64,000 bases of DNA from JAHQVI01 sp963749875. GTDB lineage: Bacteria; Pseudomonadota; Alphaproteobacteria; Rhizobiales; Rhodomicrobiaceae. How positions within the stretch are numbered: the first letter of the stretch is position 1; each line of letters begins with the position of its first letter. The translations under genes and the position numbers were made by a program. Shown piece after piece: positions 14,017-22,053 of the stretch. The stretch covers positions 248,001-312,000 of the forward strand of contig CAVVOX010000005.1 in the NCBI GenBank assembly GCA_963749875.1, written 5' to 3'. The notes under the pieces are model-generated. The model was not told the origin of the DNA and did not search any database. It saw only the letters and a program-made list of their open reading frames with translations.

Positions 14017-15471
14017 TTGATTCTTGACGAGTTGACCGGTCTTGCCCGCTCGGCAGGAAACCTCGCCGGAGACTGGCTCAGCCCCAGCCTGCGCCTCGGC
14101 GTCACGGGGCTGGCGCGCTCGGGCAAAACCGTCTTCATCGCGGCGCTGGTGCACAATCTGATCGCCGGCGGCCGCCTGCCCTTTTTCAGACCTGCCGTTC
14201 AGGGGCGGATCATCCGCGCCTTTCTCGAACCGCAGCCCGATGACAACGTCCCGCGCTTTCCCTATGAGGACCATCTGGCAAAGCTGACCGGCTCGCCGCC
14301 CGAATGGCCGGAGAGCACCCGGCGCATCAGCCAGCTGCGGCTCACCCTCGAATATGAGCCGACCACCCTGTTGCGCCGGCAGTTCGGCAGTTCGACGCTG
14401 CATATCGATATTGTCGATTATCCGGGCGAATGGCTGCTCGACCTGCCGCTTCTGAAGTTGAGCTACGAAGACTGGTCTGCCGAGGCCCTGGCGCTGAGCC
14501 GCACATCGGAACGCCAGGCTTTTGCGCAAGAGTGGCATGAATTTCTCGCCAGCTGCGATCCGGCGGCAGACGAGGACGAGATTCTTGCAATGCGCGGTGC
14601 CGAGCTGTTCGCCGCCTATCTGCGCCGGTGCCGCATGGAGAAGCACCTCGTCTCCACCCTGTCGCCAGGCCGTATGCTGATGCCCGGCGATCTCGAAGGC
14701 TCGCCCGCGCTGACCTTCATGCCGCTCGATCTGCAAGGGCGTACGCAAGGCGGCCGCGGCTCGCTGCACGTAATGATGGCGCGCCGTTTCGAAGCCTATA
14801 AGGCGCATGTCGTCAAACCGTTCTTTCGCGATCACTTCGCCAGGCTGGAACGCCAGATCGTCCTTGTCGACGTACTCGGCGCGCTGAATGGCGGACAAGC
14901 GGCGCTGGCCGATCTCGACCGCGCGCTCCAGGCCATCCTCACCTGCTTTCGCCCCGGTCCGAATAGCTGGCTGTCGAGCATTCTCGGCAAGAAGATCGGC
15001 CGGATCCTCTTTGCGGCGACCAAGGCGGATCACATCCATCACACCAGTCATGACCGGCTGGAGGCGATCCTGCAAAGGCTCGTGCAGAAGGCGATCGACC
15101 GGGCTCTGTTCGCGGGCGCCGATGTGCAGTCCGTCGCGATGGCGGCCGTGCGGGCCACACGCGAAGTCGAGGCGCGCCAGCCGCAGGGTGGTCCGCTCGC
15201 CTGCATTGCCGGAACGCCGCTGCCCGGCGAAGCGCTGAACGGCCAACGCTTTGACGGCCGGGAAGAGGTGGCGCTGTTTCCCGGCGATCTGCCCGATCTG
15301 TCGAAGGAGCGGGGCGAAACGAGCCTCGGCCGGCTCAACGGCACCGATCTCGCCTTTCTGCGCTTCCGCCCGCCCGCCCCGCAGGCGGAAGGGTTTGGCG
15401 CGCCCGCGGTCCTGCCCCATATCCGGCTCGACCGGGGCATGCAGTTCCTTTTCGGAGACAAGCTCGAATGA
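14017..15471 (+). CDS. YcjX-family P-loop protein (DUF463)
   Basis: 484 residues from TTG 14017 (GAGGCGGG upstream). Predicted nucleotide-binding protein with Walker A GLARSGKTVF at residues 31-40 and the switch/Walker B DIVDYPGEW (about 129-137), the core features of the YcjX family; structurally related proteins are GTPases. In enterobacteria ycjX sits with the phage-shock genes; in Hyphomicrobiales it is paired with the DUF697 gene as here. The downstream DUF697 gene overlaps it by 4 nt (ATGA), so the pair is translationally coupled. Probably a membrane-stress function, inferred from context. Confidence 0.87.
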   Translation: MILDELTGLARSAGNLAGDWLSPSLRLGVTGLARSGKTVFIAALVHNLIAGGRLPFFRPAVQGRIIRAFLEPQPDDNVPRFPYEDHLAKLTGSPPEWPESTRRISQLRLTLEYEPTTLLRRQFGSSTLHIDIVDYPGEWLLDLPLLKLSYEDWSAEALALSRTSERQAFAQEWHEFLASCDPAADEDEILAMRGAELFAAYLRRCRMEKHLVSTLSPGRMLMPGDLEGSPALTFMPLDLQGRTQGGRGSLHVMMARRFEAYKAHVVKPFFRDHFARLERQIVLVDVLGALNGGQAALADLDRALQAILTCFRPGPNSWLSSILGKKIGRILFAATKADHIHHTSHDRLEAILQRLVQKAIDRALFAGADVQSVAMAAVRATREVEARQPQGGPLACIAGTPLPGEALNGQRFDGREEVALFPGDLPDLSKERGETSLGRLNGTDLAFLRFRPPAPQAEGFGAPAVLPHIRLDRGMQFLFGDKLE

Positions 15472-16520
15472 GCGCCGACAATCAGCAGAGAACGCCGAAG
15501 GTCTTCCGTCTGGACGACACACGGCTCGGCCCCCCCGAAGCGGAGCCCGTTGACCAGCCCGCAGCGCCGGCGCCGGCGCCGGACGAGGCAAAGCCGCCGC
15601 CCGCCAGCTACGCCGCCGCCAAGCTGATGCGCTTCCGCGGCATAGGCTGGGGCACAATCTTTTTCAGTGCGCTCGCCGGTCTGATTTCGATCGGCATCAG
15701 CATCTGGGTCACCAATTTCATCGCCGATCTCTTCGCGCGGGGCGGCTGGCTCGGCTATCTGGCGCTCGGGCTGGCGCTGATTGCGGCACTGGCGGCATTG
15801 GCGATCGCCGCGCGTGAACTATTGGGCTTCTTCCGCCTGGGCCGGGTCGCCGCCATCCGCCTGTCGGCGGAAAACGCCCTCGCCGAGACCGACAAAAGCC
15901 GCGCAACGGCCGTTTCCCAGCAAATCGAGCGGCTTTTCTCTGGCCGTGACGAACTGAAATGGGGCGCGGGCCGCCTCGCGGACCATCGCCGCGAGGTGCT
16001 CGATGCACGCGAACTCCTGATCCTCACCGAGCGCGAACTGGTGCTGCCGCTCGACCAGGAGGCAAGACGCTTGGTTTCGGCCTCGGCCCGACGGGTCGCC
16101 ATGATCACCGCAGTCAGCCCTTCCGCGATCGTCGATGTCATCTTCGTCGCCGTAGAAAATCTCGGCATGCTGCGCCGTCTCGCCACGCTCTATGGCGGCC
16201 GGCCGGGCTTTCTCGGCTCGCTGCGACTGGCGCGGCTGGTCATCGGCCATCTTGCGCTGACAGGCGGCGTGGCGCTTGGCGATGATGTCGTTCAACAGCT
16301 CATCGGCCACGGCCTGACCGCGCGCCTCTCGGCAAGGCTGGGCGAAGGCGTCATGAACGGCGCCTTTACGGGGCGCATCGGCATTGCGGCCATAGAGCTG
16401 TGCCGGCCGCTCCCCTTCATCGAGGCGGAACGGCCGCGCCTGCGCGACTTCGTCGCCGAGCTGAGGAAGGCGCGGCGTTTCGCACAATCCTCATCGGCCG
16501 CCGGCGTCAAGGGCGAATGA
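15468..16520 (+). CDS. YcjF/TIGR01620-type DUF697 membrane protein
   Basis: 350 residues. A Pro/Ala-rich hydrophilic N-terminus (about 1-45), two adjacent hydrophobic segments (around 60-80 and 90-115), a cytoplasmic helical region and a C-terminal DUF697 domain with further hydrophobic helices (IVDVIFVAVENLGMLRRLA, GGVALGDDVVQQ). It is the usual partner of YcjX and overlaps its stop by 4 nt. The last 14 nt overlap the end of the convergent L,D-transpeptidase gene. Likely works with YcjX in envelope stress; biochemical role not established. Confidence 0.82.
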   Translation: MSADNQQRTPKVFRLDDTRLGPPEAEPVDQPAAPAPAPDEAKPPPASYAAAKLMRFRGIGWGTIFFSALAGLISIGISIWVTNFIADLFARGGWLGYLALGLALIAALAALAIAARELLGFFRLGRVAAIRLSAENALAETDKSRATAVSQQIERLFSGRDELKWGAGRLADHRREVLDARELLILTERELVLPLDQEARRLVSASARRVAMITAVSPSAIVDVIFVAVENLGMLRRLATLYGGRPGFLGSLRLARLVIGHLALTGGVALGDDVVQQLIGHGLTARLSARLGEGVMNGAFTGRIGIAAIELCRPLPFIEAERPRLRDFVAELRKARRFAQSSSAAGVKGE

Positions 16521-16932
16521 CGATCCGCGTATTCGACTTGCCGTAATCTTTAATCAAATAGAAAAGCTCACGGGCATTGGACGGGTGAAGCCGAATGCAG
16601 CCGTGAGACGCCGGCCGGCCCAGACGGCGAATGGCGTTCGTGCCGTGAATGGCGTAGCCGCCGCGATAGAAGATCGAATAGGGCATCGGCGAATTGTACC
16701 ATTTCCTGGAGCGGTGGAAGCGCTTCAGGAGATAGGGCCGGTGCGAGCCCGTAGGCGTGCGATAACGGCCGCGACCCGTGGAGACGGGCCAGACATAATA
16801 AAGCTGGCCATCGACATAGACCCGCATTCTTTGCTCGCTCCGGTCGACCTTGACCAGCAAAGAAGCCTGTGCCGCCTGGGCGAGGCCGAGCGAAAGCAGA
16901 AAAACAGACAATAGGCCAAATAGGAAACGCAT
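16507..16932 (-). CDS. L,D-transpeptidase (YkuD family)
   Basis: 141 residues with a Sec signal peptide (MRFLFGLLSVFLLSLGLAQA, cleavage near AQA). The mature protein is essentially one YkuD domain: KVDRSEQRMRVYVDG, VSTGRGRYRTPTGSH, then YAIHGTNAIRRLGRPASHGC with the catalytic Cys in SHGCIRL. Would form 3-3 cross-links or exchange terminal D-amino acids in the periplasm. One of three LDTs in the window, the smallest. It overlaps the convergent DUF697 gene by 14 nt. Confidence 0.9.
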   Translation of the reverse strand: MRFLFGLLSVFLLSLGLAQAAQASLLVKVDRSEQRMRVYVDGQLYYVWPVSTGRGRYRTPTGSHRPYLLKRFHRSRKWYNSPMPYSIFYRGGYAIHGTNAIRRLGRPASHGCIRLHPSNARELFYLIKDYGKSNTRIVIRP

Positions 16933-17239
16933 CGTACCAATCCCGCTCTTGGTGCCAACATCGACGATTTTAACCTATTATGGCGGCAAGACGCATCAAG
17001 TTGCAGCCACAGTGGTTAAGAGCGGCCTTCATCAAGATCTCACCGATGGTGCGGCAACGAAGTCTTGAGGTGCACAGAACGGAAACATTGCGCCGTTGGC
17101 GCGATGCGCGTAAAAACGAAGCGGGTTCGTGTGAGTGCCCGCTGCTTCGGGGGGGGCCTTGGCTTTTTGTGCCGTCACATTCTTGAAACACGAATCCCCA
17201 ACACTCAACCCGTGTCGCCAAAGCGTTTGGGATAGGATT
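16933..17239. other. Intergenic region, no gene supported
   Basis: 307 nt between the divergent LDT and LpxH-like genes. It contains an 8-G run (around 17149-17156) and short inverted repeats, but no convincing terminator, small RNA or ORF. The open frame upstream of 17240 lacks a start with ribosome binding site. Confidence 0.35.
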
Positions 17240-18058
17240 GTGCAGCAACCCAGCCAGCAGGTCGGCCTGAGCAAACGCTACCGCACGCTGTTTATTTCCG
17301 ACGTCCATTTAGGGACGAAGGCGTGCCAAGCGAGCTATCTTCTCGAATTTCTTAAGCGAGTGGACGCCGATACTTATTATCTCGTCGGAGATATCGTCGA
17401 TTTCTGGCGCATAAGGCGTAGCCCGCACTGGCCGCAGGCCCACAACGACGTGATCCAGAAGCTCCTGCGGAAGGCGCGCAAGGGCACGCGTTTCATCTAT
17501 ATTCCAGGCAATCACGATGAAGCGCTGCGTGCCTATTGCGGGCAGCATTTCGGCGGGATCGAATTCAAGCGGAACGATATTCACGTCGCAGCCGACGGGC
17601 GCCGCTTTCTCATCATGCATGGCGATGAGTTCGACGTCGTCATCCAATATGTGAAATGGCTCGCCTTCCTCGGCGATTGGGCTTATGCGCTGGCGCTCGG
17701 GCTGAATACCGGCTTCAACAAGGTCCGCCGGACGTTCGGCTGCTCCTACTGGTCGCTGTCGGCCTATTTGAAGCATAAGGTCAAGAAGGCGGTGAACTAT
17801 ATCGGCGACTTCGAAAGCGCGCTGGTCGGCGAGGCCAGGCGCCACGCCGCCGATGGCGTGATCTGCGGCCATATTCATTTCGCAGCGATGCGGGAAATCT
17901 CAGGCGTCAGTTACATCAATTGCGGCGACTGGGTCGAGAGCGCGACCGCCGTCGGCGAAACCTTCGATGGAAAGTTCGAAATCATTCGCTGGCACGACAT
18001 TCTCCAGGCCGAACAGGCTGAAGAAACCGCGCTCCGCCCGACCGCCGCCGCAGCCTGA
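17240..18058 (+). CDS. LpxH-like metallophosphoesterase (UDP-2,3-diacylglucosamine diphosphatase family)
   Basis: 272 residues from GTG 17240 (AGGAT just upstream); the longer frame was not used. The full set of calcineurin-like metal motifs is present: ISDVHLGT, GDIVDFW, GNHDEA, HGDEFD and CGHIHFA. LpxH family members cleave UDP-2,3-diacylglucosamine to lipid X in lipid A synthesis, but many alphaproteobacteria use LpxI for that step, so this COG2908 member could act on another glycolipid precursor. The following glycosyltransferase starts on its stop codon (TGATG), a coupled pair frequent in Hyphomicrobiales. Confidence 0.82.
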   Translation: MQQPSQQVGLSKRYRTLFISDVHLGTKACQASYLLEFLKRVDADTYYLVGDIVDFWRIRRSPHWPQAHNDVIQKLLRKARKGTRFIYIPGNHDEALRAYCGQHFGGIEFKRNDIHVAADGRRFLIMHGDEFDVVIQYVKWLAFLGDWAYALALGLNTGFNKVRRTFGCSYWSLSAYLKHKVKKAVNYIGDFESALVGEARRHAADGVICGHIHFAAMREISGVSYINCGDWVESATAVGETFDGKFEIIRWHDILQAEQAEETALRPTAAAA

Positions 18059-19075
18059 TGCGCTTCCTGATCGCGACGGATGCCTGGCGTCCCCAGGTGA
18101 ATGGCGTTGTGCAGACCTATGAGCGGCTCGGCGAGCACCTCATGCATCTCGGCCATGACATCGCGTTCATCACGCCGGAGGGATACCGCACCGTCCCGCT
18201 GCCGACCTACCCGGAAATCCGGCTGGCTCTCATCAGGCCGGCACAGGCGAAAAGGCGGATCGAAAGCTTCCACCCCGATTACGTCCACATCGCCACGGAA
18301 GGCCCGATCGGGCTCGCCACACGCGCCGTTTGCCTGCGGCAGCGCCGGCCGTTCACGACAAGCTATCACACCCGGTTTCCCGAATATGCGGCGGCGCGCC
18401 TGCCGATCCGCGAACTCGTGGGGCTACGCCTTCGAGCGCTGGTTCCACAATGCCGCCAGAGGCACGATGGTCGCCACGGCCTCGCTGCTGGAGGAATTGG
18501 CGGACAAAGGATTCGAGCATCTCCTGCCCTGGTCACGTGGCGTCGATACGGCACGGTTCCGCCCGCAGGACGTGCGCATCTTCGGGGACGGGCCAGTGTT
18601 TCTCTATGTCGGCCGCGTCGCGGTGGAGAAGAATGTCGGCGCCTTCCTCGATCTCGATCTGCCGGGAAAGAAGGTTGTCGTGGGCGGCGGGCCACAGCTC
18701 GACGAGCTCAAATCCGCCCATCCGGACGCCGCGTTCACCGGCCCGCTCCTGGGCGAGGCGCTGGCCGATGCCTTCGCCTCGGCGGACGTCTTCATTTTTC
18801 CGAGCCGGACGGACACTTACGGCGTCGTGCTGCTCGAAGCGCTCGCCTCCGGGGTTCCCGTTGCGGCCTATCCCGTCACCGGTCCCAAAGATGTCCTTGC
18901 CCATGGAAAGGTCGGCTATCTCAGCGAGGATTTGAGGGAAGCGGCTCTGCAAGCCCTGACCATAGACCGGGACGCCTGCCGGGATTATGCTCTCCGCTTC
19001 AGCTGGGAAAGCTGTGCCCGGCAGTTCATCGCGAATATCACGGCCGCTTGTACAGGCTCGCCGGCAAGATTATGA
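18058..19075 (+). pseudogene. Family 4 glycosyltransferase, interrupted by a +1 frameshift at 18412-18417
   Basis: The first 120 residues (MRFLIATDAWRPQVNGVVQT, then HIATEGPIGLATR) are in one frame. From about 18418 the protein continues in the next frame with GYAFERWFHNAARGTMVATA, VGRVAVEKNVGAFL, FPSRTDTYGVVLLEALASG: the GT-B family 4 donor-site region. Deleting one A from GAACTC (18412-18417) gives ...RDSWGYAFERW..., restoring a 338-residue enzyme. Homologues transfer a sugar (mannose, glucose or glucuronate) to lipid acceptors. It is translationally coupled to the LpxH-like gene. The frameshift is more likely a sequence error at a GANTC site than a true lesion (see findings). Confidence 0.8.
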
Positions 19076-19176
19076 GCCGGCCGTTCCGCGTTCCCTCGAT
19101 CACAGATGTGCGCGAGGACGTCCGGTCACGGTCGTGCTGTCAGGAGGGAATGTCGATCCTGCGGTGCTCACAGAAT

Positions 19177-19201
19177 GCTTAGCCACGGTTCCCGGCTAAG
19201 C
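19177..19201. terminator. Hairpin between convergent genes, possible weak bidirectional terminator
   Basis: GCTTAGCC (19177-19184), 9-nt loop, GGCTAAGC (19194-19201). Perfect 8-bp stem without a T-run. It sits between the end of the glycosyltransferase gene and the stop of the convergent gene at 19203. Confidence 0.4.
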
Positions 19202-19202
19202 G

Positions 19203-19946
19203 TCACGCATTCGAGGGACCGTAGAAATCGCCCTCATCGGAAGGGTCCGACAGGGCCGCAGAAATTTCTTCCACCACGTCATCCGGAATGGCGCGGTCCT
19301 TGGGGAAGGCGCGTTTGAAACCGTGGATCTCGCATCCGCCATCGTCGAATTGAAACATGACGTCGCGTTCCTCCTCGAAAGCGCTCATCAGCTCCGATTC
19401 GATTTCGCTCAAAAGCGAGGCCATACGCGCGGCGCGCGCAAGCACGGCCTCCTGAGCCGTGCAAGCATGTTCGATCGCGTCCGCGCGTTCGGCGATCTGC
19501 CGGGCCACGCCTTGGAAAACCCCCGCCGCCTGCAGCGCATAGGCAGCGCTGTGAATACCCTCGGCGGCGTCGCGGATCGTCTTCACATGGTCTCTGAGAG
19601 CTGCGGGGACGGTTTCGAAGTTGAAGCGCCGCAGAGGCAGCTCGACGGTGTCCCGGTCCGCGCTGGGCAAATACGCCATGTCGCTGCGTGCCTGGTTCAG
19701 CGCCTCGCGCAGCGTTGCCAGTGTCTCATCCGTTTCCGTCTCTTCCAGCACCTGCCCGTTCTCACGCATGGCCGACTCAAGCTTGGTAATGGCGCTGAGA
19801 AGCATTCTGGTTTCGGCAGACCGGTTACGCTGCAGATAGCAGGAAAGGAACCAGCGCCCACGGCTGGTTTCGCGAATAGCCCGCTCGATGGCATCGTAAT
19901 CCGCCGTGAGCGAGGTGATATGTGACGTAGATGACGGCATCGCCAT
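19203..19946 (-). CDS. Conserved helical hypothetical protein
   Basis: 247 residues, predicted almost entirely alpha-helical, no signal peptide. The segment AIRETSRGRWFLSCYLQRNR, followed by SAETRMLLSAITKLE, looks conserved among hypothetical proteins of Alphaproteobacteria in my memory, but no function is attached to it. The C-terminal third is acidic, with a short beta-like stretch (RDVMFQFDDGGCEIHGFKRA). Single gene between convergent and divergent neighbours. Confidence 0.6.
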   Translation of the reverse strand: MAMPSSTSHITSLTADYDAIERAIRETSRGRWFLSCYLQRNRSAETRMLLSAITKLESAMRENGQVLEETETDETLATLREALNQARSDMAYLPSADRDTVELPLRRFNFETVPAALRDHVKTIRDAAEGIHSAAYALQAAGVFQGVARQIAERADAIEHACTAQEAVLARAARMASLLSEIESELMSAFEEERDVMFQFDDGGCEIHGFKRAFPKDRAIPDDVVEEISAALSDPSDEGDFYGPSNA

Positions 19947-20034
19947 TTTTGCACTCGATGTCGTTGGGAGACCCCGGCCGACCCTGATTGCGGTGACTAT
20001 GCAGCGAATATCTTAGCGTTTGGTTTAGCGGATC

Positions 20035-21297
20035 GTGCTTCGTACAAATGAATTTCGGCGGCTGGGAAGGGACGACGCGTTCGGGCTGCGCCTTTCCGCC
20101 TTTTATGTCGCGATCTTCTTCATCGTCGGCTGCTATATGCCCTTCCTGCCGCTGTGGCTTCACTGGCGCGGGCTGACCGACTTTCAGATTTCGCTCGTTT
20201 ACGCCGTGCCGGTCTTCGTTCGCGCCCTGTTTACGCCGGCCATGACCTTCGCGGCGGACCGGTCTGGCCGTCCCATCCGGCTGCTCAACTGGCTCGCCTG
20301 GGGTTCGCTCGCGACGGTGCTTCTTCTGCCGCTCACCGAGGGCTTCCTGGCGATTTTCAGCGTTATTCTCTTGTTCACCTTATTCTGGATGTCGGTGATA
20401 CCGATTACCAACTCCATTGCGCTGGCGGGCGCGCGCGCCGGACGGGCCGATTATGGCCGGATGCGTCTCTGGGGATCTTTGAGCTACATCGCGATGACGT
20501 CCGTGGGCGGCGTCGCGGTCGATTTATTGGGGCCGGCGGCGGCGCTCTGGCTGTTTATCGGAGCGGCGGGCTGCGTTCTCCTTGTGGCGCACGCGCTGCC
20601 GCGCGAGGGGCTCGTCAGCGGCTCGACCCAAGATGACGGCGGACAGAGCGGGCCGGCCTTGCCGGGCGGTCAGCTCCGGCTCGACGAAATGCTTCAGCTG
20701 ATGCGCGAGAAGCGGCTCTGGCTCTTTCTCGCCGCAACCAGCACCATCCATTCCTCCCATGCGGTCTATTACATCTTCGGAACCCTGCATTGGACGTCGG
20801 CAGGAATCGCGCCCTCCGTGATCGGCGCGCTTTGGGGCATCGGCGTGATCGCGGAGATAATTCTGTTCGCCTATGGCGCGCGGGTCAGCCGCTGGTTCGG
20901 CCCGGTCCGGCTTATCACCATCGGCGGAGCAGCGGCAGTGATCCGCTGGACCGTCACCGCTTACGATCCGCCTCTGGCCTTGCTGTTTCTCGTTCAAACG
21001 CTGCATGGCCTGACCTTCGGTGCGGCGCATCTGGGAGCGATGCAATTCATGGACCGGGCGATCCCGCATCGCCTGGCGGCGACGGCGCAGGGGCTCTACG
21101 CCTCCGTAACCGCCGGCATCGTCATGGGCCTTGCCTCTCTCGCGGCGGGTCCCCTTTACCGCATTTTTTCCGGCGAAGCTTATCTGGCCATGGCGGCGCT
21201 CGGAGCCGTCAGCTTCATTGCGAGCCTCGTGCTCCTGCGGCGGTGGAAGGGCGGCCCGATCGTTGGCTCCGGCTCGGCCGACAAGCCGGCGGCGTGA
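20035..21297 (+). CDS. MFS transporter (HcaT / phenylpropionate-permease type)
   Basis: 420 residues from GTG 20035 with twelve predicted membrane segments. The N-terminal motif ...GCYMPFLPLWLHWRGLTDFQ, the loop FAADRSGRP and the segment AGARAGRADYGRMRLWGSLS are typical of the MFS_1-like / 3-phenylpropionic acid transporter subfamily. Inner-membrane carrier; substrate cannot be deduced. No catabolic operon surrounds it; a CDGSH-type gene follows after 171 nt. Confidence 0.8.
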   Translation: MLRTNEFRRLGRDDAFGLRLSAFYVAIFFIVGCYMPFLPLWLHWRGLTDFQISLVYAVPVFVRALFTPAMTFAADRSGRPIRLLNWLAWGSLATVLLLPLTEGFLAIFSVILLFTLFWMSVIPITNSIALAGARAGRADYGRMRLWGSLSYIAMTSVGGVAVDLLGPAAALWLFIGAAGCVLLVAHALPREGLVSGSTQDDGGQSGPALPGGQLRLDEMLQLMREKRLWLFLAATSTIHSSHAVYYIFGTLHWTSAGIAPSVIGALWGIGVIAEIILFAYGARVSRWFGPVRLITIGGAAAVIRWTVTAYDPPLALLFLVQTLHGLTFGAAHLGAMQFMDRAIPHRLAATAQGLYASVTAGIVMGLASLAAGPLYRIFSGEAYLAMAALGAVSFIASLVLLRRWKGGPIVGSGSADKPAA

Positions 21298-21468
21298 AGG
21301 GGCATGATGCGCCTCTTGAGGATGCGCGCCAACTCGTTCTCGAGCGCGCGGTTCGCCGAACCGGGCCTCGTCGCAATAGCCCTGCTTGCATCGCGATCCG
21401 TTCTTGGGCTAATCCGTTCCCGAACGGAAACGCGCCGATCCGCGAGTCTGAATTGAGGGAGAAGAGCC

Positions 21469-21708
21469 ATGGCCGAGCCGGTTGCCGCGCAATTGAGCCC
21501 CTATCTGGTGGAACTGGTCGAGGGCCGGACTTATTCCTGGTGCCGCTGCGGGCGCTCCTCGCGGCAGCCCTTCTGCGACGGCTCGCATCAGGGGACCGAT
21601 ATTCGGCCGCTTGTCTTCAAAGCCGAGCGGACCGAATCCGTCAACCTTTGCGGCTGCAAGCAATCCGGCGACGCGCCTTACTGCGACGGATCACACAACG
21701 TCCTCTGA
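21469..21708 (+). CDS. Double CDGSH iron-sulfur protein
   Basis: 79 residues with two copies of the CDGSH [2Fe-2S] cluster motif: WCRCGRSSRQPFCDGSH (about residues 24-40) and LCGCKQSGDAPYCDGSH (60-76). Each provides three Cys and one His ligands. A small cytosolic electron-transfer or redox-sensing protein. AGGGAGAAG precedes the ATG. Its gene stands alone. Confidence 0.9.
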   Translation: MAEPVAAQLSPYLVELVEGRTYSWCRCGRSSRQPFCDGSHQGTDIRPLVFKAERTESVNLCGCKQSGDAPYCDGSHNVL

Positions 21709-22053
21709 CTGATTGCCCGGTCCGGTCAATCGCGTTCTGCAGCCGGACGAGCGCCGACTTCCGCGGCGACGGCGCTCGCAAGCGCCTGACTTTACGGCCA
21801 ATTCTTTCCGATTCCGTCTGGCTTTCCGGCTTAGCAGGCCTGAACGCGCGCGCCCACGCATTTGGGTCAATTTATCCGGCGATATTCACCCGCATGACAG
21901 GAATATTGTTTAAGCCCAAGGCCGAAGAGGCCTCACTGATACGCTTTCGCTGCTCAAAAAAAGCATCAATAGGTCTTGCCGAGTTTGGATCGCTCCGACA
22001 CTGTGCGATATTTGGACAGTCGAAAAAGCCGAGATCGAGTCCGGGTTTGCGTC
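21709..22053. other. Intergenic region before the glutamate dehydrogenase gene
   Basis: 345 nt. An A-rich patch lies around 21955-21972. The promoter of the NAD-glutamate dehydrogenase gene should be here. No ORF or clear terminator recognised. Confidence 0.35.

Noticed and set aside
13990..15657. 555-codon minus-strand ORF opposite the YcjX gene
   Set aside because: Antisense to a well-recognised YcjX protein and overlapping the DUF697 start; no domains.
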